From CAIMMJ01 sp037131955 (lineage in GTDB: Bacteria; Bacteroidota; Bacteroidia; UBA4408): a DNA stretch of 28,020 nt. A program made the translations under genes and the position numbers. This document shows positions 24,586-28,020 of this stretch, piece after piece. Within the stretch, counting starts at the first letter, position 1; each line of letters begins with the position of its first letter. The stretch is from NCBI GenBank assembly GCA_037131955.1, contig JBAXQC010000037.1:1-28020 (forward strand), in the 5' to 3' direction. The notes under the pieces were generated by a model. It did not search any database. It worked only from the letters and a program-made list of their open reading frames with translations, and had not been told where the DNA came from.

Positions 24586-25380
24586 TTATTTCTTGTTTTT
24601 TTTCGTTTTAAAATAAATTTCAGATTCACTTTTTGGAGGTAACAAGCCTTCTACTTTCCAATTTATTAAATCAGAAATCACCACCGAAGATATTACTCCT
24701 CCAAATGCTGCGGGCAAATAAGAAATTGTGCCGTATGCTGATTTTTTAAAATTACTACCGTCTGTCATCATTAATGATTCATTAACTATTCTTTCTGTAG
24801 AAGAAACAGTTTTTACACCTTGATAAACTCCCATCTTTTTTAACCGTTTTCGGACGTACGAAGCCAAATAACAAATTCTTGTTTTTGATATGTCAGTAAC
24901 TTTTATTTTTGTAGGATCAAACTTACCTCCGGCGCCCATAGAGCTAACTATTGGTATGCCTAAAAATTTGCTTGTGGCTATTAAATAGCATTTTGGAGTA
25001 ATGCTGTCAATGGCATCCACCACATAATCATATTTTATTTCTTGCAACAATGGCTCTACTTTATCCGGACTCAAAAATTCTGTTTTTACGGTTAGTTTTA
25101 GCTCCGGATTTATAGCAAGCAACCTTTCCTTCATAACTTCTGTTTTAAATAATCCGTGGGTTGTTTGCAGAGCTGGCAATTGTCTGTTTCTATTGCTTGG
25201 ATCAACAGTATCTCCATCTAAAATTGTAAGATTGCCTATTCCTGCTCTTACTAAAAACTCTGCTGCAAAAGAGCCAACGCCTCCCAAACCAACTACCAAT
25301 ACATTTGATTTGTTTAGTTTAAGCAGCTTTTCTTCTCCTACTAAAAGTTTGGTCCTTCCTAACCAAGCTAAATCGTTCAT
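24586..25380 (-). CDS. tcdA: tRNA threonylcarbamoyladenosine dehydratase
   Basis: A 264-residue ThiF/E1-like ATP-binding enzyme that cyclises t6A37 of tRNA to ct6A. The N-terminal Rossmann motif is VLVVGLGGVGSFAAEFLVRA (27-46), followed by ILDGDTVDPSNRNRQL (53-68) with the Asp and Arg residues that bind ATP. The C-terminal half has SSMGAGGKFDPTKIKVTDIS, TRICYLASYVRKRLKKMG and VSSTERI, all typical of TcdA/CsdL, plus the closing helix SVVISDLINWKV. Length equals E. coli TcdA (268). It starts with an ATGA overlap on the TatD-family stop and is the last gene of the three-gene unit. MoeB and ThiF are excluded by the C-terminal signatures. Confidence 0.92.
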   Translation of the reverse strand: MNDLAWLGRTKLLVGEEKLLKLNKSNVLVVGLGGVGSFAAEFLVRAGIGNLTILDGDTVDPSNRNRQLPALQTTHGLFKTEVMKERLLAINPELKLTVKTEFLSPDKVEPLLQEIKYDYVVDAIDSITPKCYLIATSKFLGIPIVSSMGAGGKFDPTKIKVTDISKTRICYLASYVRKRLKKMGVYQGVKTVSSTERIVNESLMMTDGSNFKKSAYGTISYLPAAFGGVISSVVISDLINWKVEGLLPPKSESEIYFKTKKNKK

Positions 25381-26042
25381 TGTAATATTTTATTTTCGGC
25401 AAAAATAGTTTTTAATTTACTCCGTACTTCGATGTCAATTTTATTTTTATCGACATTCAAAATTTGTGATGCTTTTTCATAAATATGTTCAATTGAAACT
25501 CCAGAATCATCTGTTTCAAAAAGTATTTTACGCGGGTAATATTTTTTTAGAATTTCAATGGAATTGCTTTTATCATCAAAAATGGATTTACCAATTGAAA
25601 ACACATATTTTTCTTGCACAAAAAGATCTGCTGTTTCTAATTTTTGGTTAAATCCGTGCAGTATTATTGCACCTTTAAAATCAGACCCGTCAATTATTTT
25701 TTTTAATAGAGTGTAATGCTTTACGCAATGAATAATTAATGGCTTGTTCTGCTGGATAGCAATGTTTATTTGCCTTATAAAAACACGTTCCTGAATGAAT
25801 AGTGGCGGACCATTAAACTTATCCAATCCACATTCTCCTATGGCCAAACATCTTGGATTGTTTGCTTCTTTATTTATAATTTCAATAAGACTGTTTTCTT
25901 CTGATTCTTTGTAATGCCATGGATGAATTCCTATTGAAAAAAATCCATTATCCGGAATGTTATCTTTTCCTGCAATTACATTAAAAATAGAATTTTTATA
26001 ATTGGATACAATGTGAGTATGAACATCCCAAAAACTTTGCAT
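25377..26042 (-). CDS. TatD-family metal-dependent hydrolase
   Basis: A 221-residue TIM-barrel hydrolase (counted from ATG 26042). The metal-binding residues of the family are all visible: His8 and His10 in FWDVHTHIV, Glu in AIGECGLDK, His in LIIHCVKHY and LHGFNQK, and Asp in FETDDSG. TatD proteins are nucleases (3'-5' exonuclease on DNA, or D-aminoacyl-tRNA-linked in some reports). It is shorter than most TatD proteins (about 250-260). An in-frame TTG at 26045 precedes the ATG directly, and the upstream amidase stop is TAA immediately before it (TAA TTG ATG), so either could initiate; ATG is preferred. tcdA overlaps its stop by 4 bases. Confidence 0.88.
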   Translation of the reverse strand: MQSFWDVHTHIVSNYKNSIFNVIAGKDNIPDNGFFSIGIHPWHYKESEENSLIEIINKEANNPRCLAIGECGLDKFNGPPLFIQERVFIRQINIAIQQNKPLIIHCVKHYTLLKKIIDGSDFKGAIILHGFNQKLETADLFVQEKYVFSIGKSIFDDKSNSIEILKKYYPRKILFETDDSGVSIEHIYEKASQILNVDKNKIDIEVRSKLKTIFAENKILQ

Positions 26043-26045
26043 CAA

Positions 26046-26843
26046 TTACTTTAATTCAAATTCATCAGCATCCATCCATACCGGAAAGTTTTTACGAAAT
26101 TCTTTTAGCCAAGGCAAAGATATTACCCAAGATTTAACTTGTTCTTCTTCTGGAGAAAAAGGTAAAAGATTGTCGCCCAAAACGCCCCAAATTCCTGAGT
26201 CTCCGGTGTAGTTTGTAGCGTTTCCATCCATTCCAATTCTATTTACGGCAGCAACAAAACTTTGATTTTCTACTGCCCTTGCTGGTAACAATGCTTTCCA
26301 TGCGGGATTCCTTTTTTCTGGCCAATTGGCAACATAGATGATTAAATCATACTCTAATTCGTTATTCGAAGATTTGTTTCTGCTCCATACAGGAAACCTT
26401 AAATCATAGCAAATCAATGGCAATATTTTCCAACCTCTATATTCTATAATATTTTTATTTTTACCCGAAGAGTAATGTTTTTGTTCGTTTGCCATTCTAA
26501 ATGTATGGTGTTTGTCGTAGAACGAAATTTTATTGTTTGGCTCCGCAAAAATAAATCGGTTATAAAAATTATTTTCCTCTTTAATGATTATACTTCCGCA
26601 AACAGCAGCATTGGTTTGTTTTGCCATTTTTTGCATCCATCTGATTGTTTCGCCATCCATTTCTTCATACAAAGAATTATTCATAGTAAATGCAGTAGAA
26701 AACATTTCAGGTAAGATAATAATATCAGTAGAATTTTTAATGGAATTAATATGTCCTTCCATTCTTTTTAAATTCAATTCTTTATCTTCCCAATGCAAGT
26801 AAGATTGAATAAGAGTAATATCAAGTGAGTCTGTTGTTCCCAT
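26046..26843 (-). CDS. Carbon-nitrogen hydrolase, YafV-type omega-amidase
   Basis: A 265-residue nitrilase-superfamily amidase. The catalytic triad is Glu46 (IIILPEMFST), Lys111 (YDKHHTF) and Cys145 (LPLICYDLRFPVWSRN). The sequence follows the YafV/Nit2 pattern (SLLxxxWED-like opening, NWPEKRNPAWKALLPARAVENQ, GDSGIWGVLGD), which hydrolyses alpha-ketoglutaramate and alpha-ketosuccinamate in glutamine and methionine-salvage side-product removal. Substrate is inferred from the family. It is the first gene of a unit with the TatD-family hydrolase and tcdA, with no space between it and the next start. Confidence 0.88.
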   Translation of the reverse strand: MGTTDSLDITLIQSYLHWEDKELNLKRMEGHINSIKNSTDIIILPEMFSTAFTMNNSLYEEMDGETIRWMQKMAKQTNAAVCGSIIIKEENNFYNRFIFAEPNNKISFYDKHHTFRMANEQKHYSSGKNKNIIEYRGWKILPLICYDLRFPVWSRNKSSNNELEYDLIIYVANWPEKRNPAWKALLPARAVENQSFVAAVNRIGMDGNATNYTGDSGIWGVLGDNLLPFSPEEEQVKSWVISLPWLKEFRKNFPVWMDADEFELK

Positions 26844-26973
26844 AATTAAATGTTCTAAATATTAAATCGTGCCTTTACAAAAAGTAAAAAGAAAATTTTT
26901 TGTGCGATGAAATCATTCTTAGAAATTACTTAAAGGTTCAAATTCTACAATACTTATTGTGTCTGAAAAAAAT

Positions 26974-27945
26974 TTAGTTATTAATTAGCACTGTTCTTTT
27001 GTCTTTTTCGTAATTTTTTATGTCATCATCGGCCATATCGTAAAAATACTTTCTTTGAACGTCGCTAAGTTGAGTATTGTTTTTTGCAGCTATTTTTATT
27101 CTAGCCATAAATACTTTTGCCTTGTATAAATTATCCTGTTTTAGTAGAATAATAAAATTATAATACAAAAACAAAAGGTTTGATGGATACTTAGTGATAA
27201 GTTTGGTACAATATTTTTCTGCCTCTACAAAATTTTTCTTGTCTAAAAATATTTTCATTAAAAAATAATTTGCTTCTGTGCTTAACACTACATCATTTGT
27301 ATTTGCTGCCACTTGCAAATATTTTATTCCTTGATCTAAATTGCCTTTTGGATATAAACTCAAGTAAGGAACAATAAGCGGATAGGCATCTTCTGTATTT
27401 ACGGTGTAATAATTATACAGGCCGCTTGACAAATAGAAATATATGAAGTTCTCTTCTTTGCCCAAAGTTTTTGTAATGTATTTGAGGCAATTATTTATTT
27501 TTAGAATGGCTTTAAAATAATTTTTTTCCAAACCATCCATTCTTGCCCCAAAGCCATACAAACTTATTGCTTTGTAAAGAAATTCATTTTCGTTTTTAGA
27601 ACGTTCCTTAAAAAGTAATTTTTCTGCTTCACTTAGATTTTGTGTGTATTTGTTTTTTAAAATACTATTTTTTTCAGAGATTATTTTCCACCATAGAATA
27701 GTTGATCTTGCTAATAAAATATCTGAACTGCTACCAGCTTCTTTTTCGTAGTTATTAAGTAGACTATCGGCAGTATTAAATTTAAAATTATAGTTCTGCA
27801 AAAGTATGGCGCTAAGCTTAGAGTTTCTTGCTTGGCTGGCTGCAGCCATAGCCGCATTGGAATTGGTGTTTGCACCCAACTCAAAATGAAATAAAAGAAA
27901 TACCAATATTAAAAATATTGTATTTTTACACACACTCTTTAACAC
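26974..27945 (-). CDS. Secreted helical, TPR-like protein of unknown function
   Basis: A 323-residue protein that I do not recognise by family. It has an N-terminal signal peptide (NTIFLILVFLLFHFELGA, cleaved before NTNSN) and is otherwise alpha-helical. Helix pairs such as YLQVAANTNDVVLSTEANYFLMKIFLDKKNFVEAEKYCTKLIT and LFLYYNFIILLKQDNLYKAKVFMARIKIAAKNN have the TPR spacing (A/L at 8 and 20, A-E-Y in helix B). The start is a GTG at 27945; a second in-frame GTG (27933) lies four codons later. GGAG overlaps the first GTG, so the second may be the true start. It appears monocistronic and is separated by 130 bases from the omega-amidase. The function may be envelope protein binding, as inferred only from the TPR-like pattern. 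Confidence 0.7.
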   Translation of the reverse strand: MLKSVCKNTIFLILVFLLFHFELGANTNSNAAMAAASQARNSKLSAILLQNYNFKFNTADSLLNNYEKEAGSSSDILLARSTILWWKIISEKNSILKNKYTQNLSEAEKLLFKERSKNENEFLYKAISLYGFGARMDGLEKNYFKAILKINNCLKYITKTLGKEENFIYFYLSSGLYNYYTVNTEDAYPLIVPYLSLYPKGNLDQGIKYLQVAANTNDVVLSTEANYFLMKIFLDKKNFVEAEKYCTKLITKYPSNLLFLYYNFIILLKQDNLYKAKVFMARIKIAAKNNTQLSDVQRKYFYDMADDDIKNYEKDKRTVLINN

Positions 27946-28020
27946 TCCGTAAATATAGAATTATTAGTTAGTAACAAAACCTTGTTAATACTTAATAAGA
28001 TGTAAAAAAAAGAATTTTAT

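Overview
The window reads as ordinary chromosomal DNA of an AT-rich member of the Bacteroidota. Lineage markers are a 1815-residue secreted subtilase with a type IX secretion (T9SS) C-terminal tail, a TonB-dependent receptor carrying a carboxypeptidase-regulatory-like extension next to a DUF4249 lipoprotein, a YtxJ-type bacillithiol-linked protein, a short AMP nucleosidase, and several TAnnTTTG promoter boxes typical of this phylum. Several genes appear to start at GTG or TTG. I see no tRNA, rRNA, CRISPR array, insertion sequence, phage gene or origin, and no gene-free stretch over 300 bases; the longest is 7339-7589, very AT-rich, with one promoter-like box near its end.

Layout. 1-2336: holA (delta subunit of DNA polymerase III, cut by the left edge) and amn on the minus strand, divergent from a small orphan HsdR-N-type nuclease-fold protein. 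2443-6080 (minus): TonB-dependent receptor, DUF4249 lipoprotein and VOC-fold protein, 2-3 bases apart, a probable operon. 6181-9554 (plus): an amidohydrolase with a TTG start, then two envelope proteins; the first joins a CsgG/TolB-like domain to a beta-rich half, the second ends in a likely outer-membrane barrel. A perfect 14-bp hairpin at 9580-9611 separates these from the convergent subtilase gene (9648-15095, minus). 15207-17718 (minus): mnmA, a MORN-repeat secreted protein and an RlpA-like protein.

17810-22699 (plus) holds a polyprenol-phosphate mannose synthase-like glycosyltransferase, an orphan LytTR response regulator, an unrecognised 124-residue protein, and then, behind its own good promoter, a tight trio: polyprenyl-phosphate glycosyltransferase, formyltransferase-like protein and WecE/RffA-type sugar aminotransferase. 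The trio resembles the ArnC / ArnA N-terminal / ArnB logic and suggests synthesis of a lipid-linked N-formylated 4-amino-4,6-dideoxy sugar. It is the most interesting system here, particularly because the formyltransferase has Val where the catalytic Asn is expected.

22726-24155 (minus) is an HTTM membrane protein with a DUF5819-like partner. 24246 (plus) is ytxJ. 24586-26843 (minus) is a translationally coupled set of a YafV-type omega-amidase, a TatD-family hydrolase and tcdA. 26974-27945 (minus) is an unrecognised secreted helical, TPR-like protein. Apart from the sugar trio and some unusual architectures, most of the window is housekeeping and envelope genes; I found no clear evidence of a defence system or mobile element.
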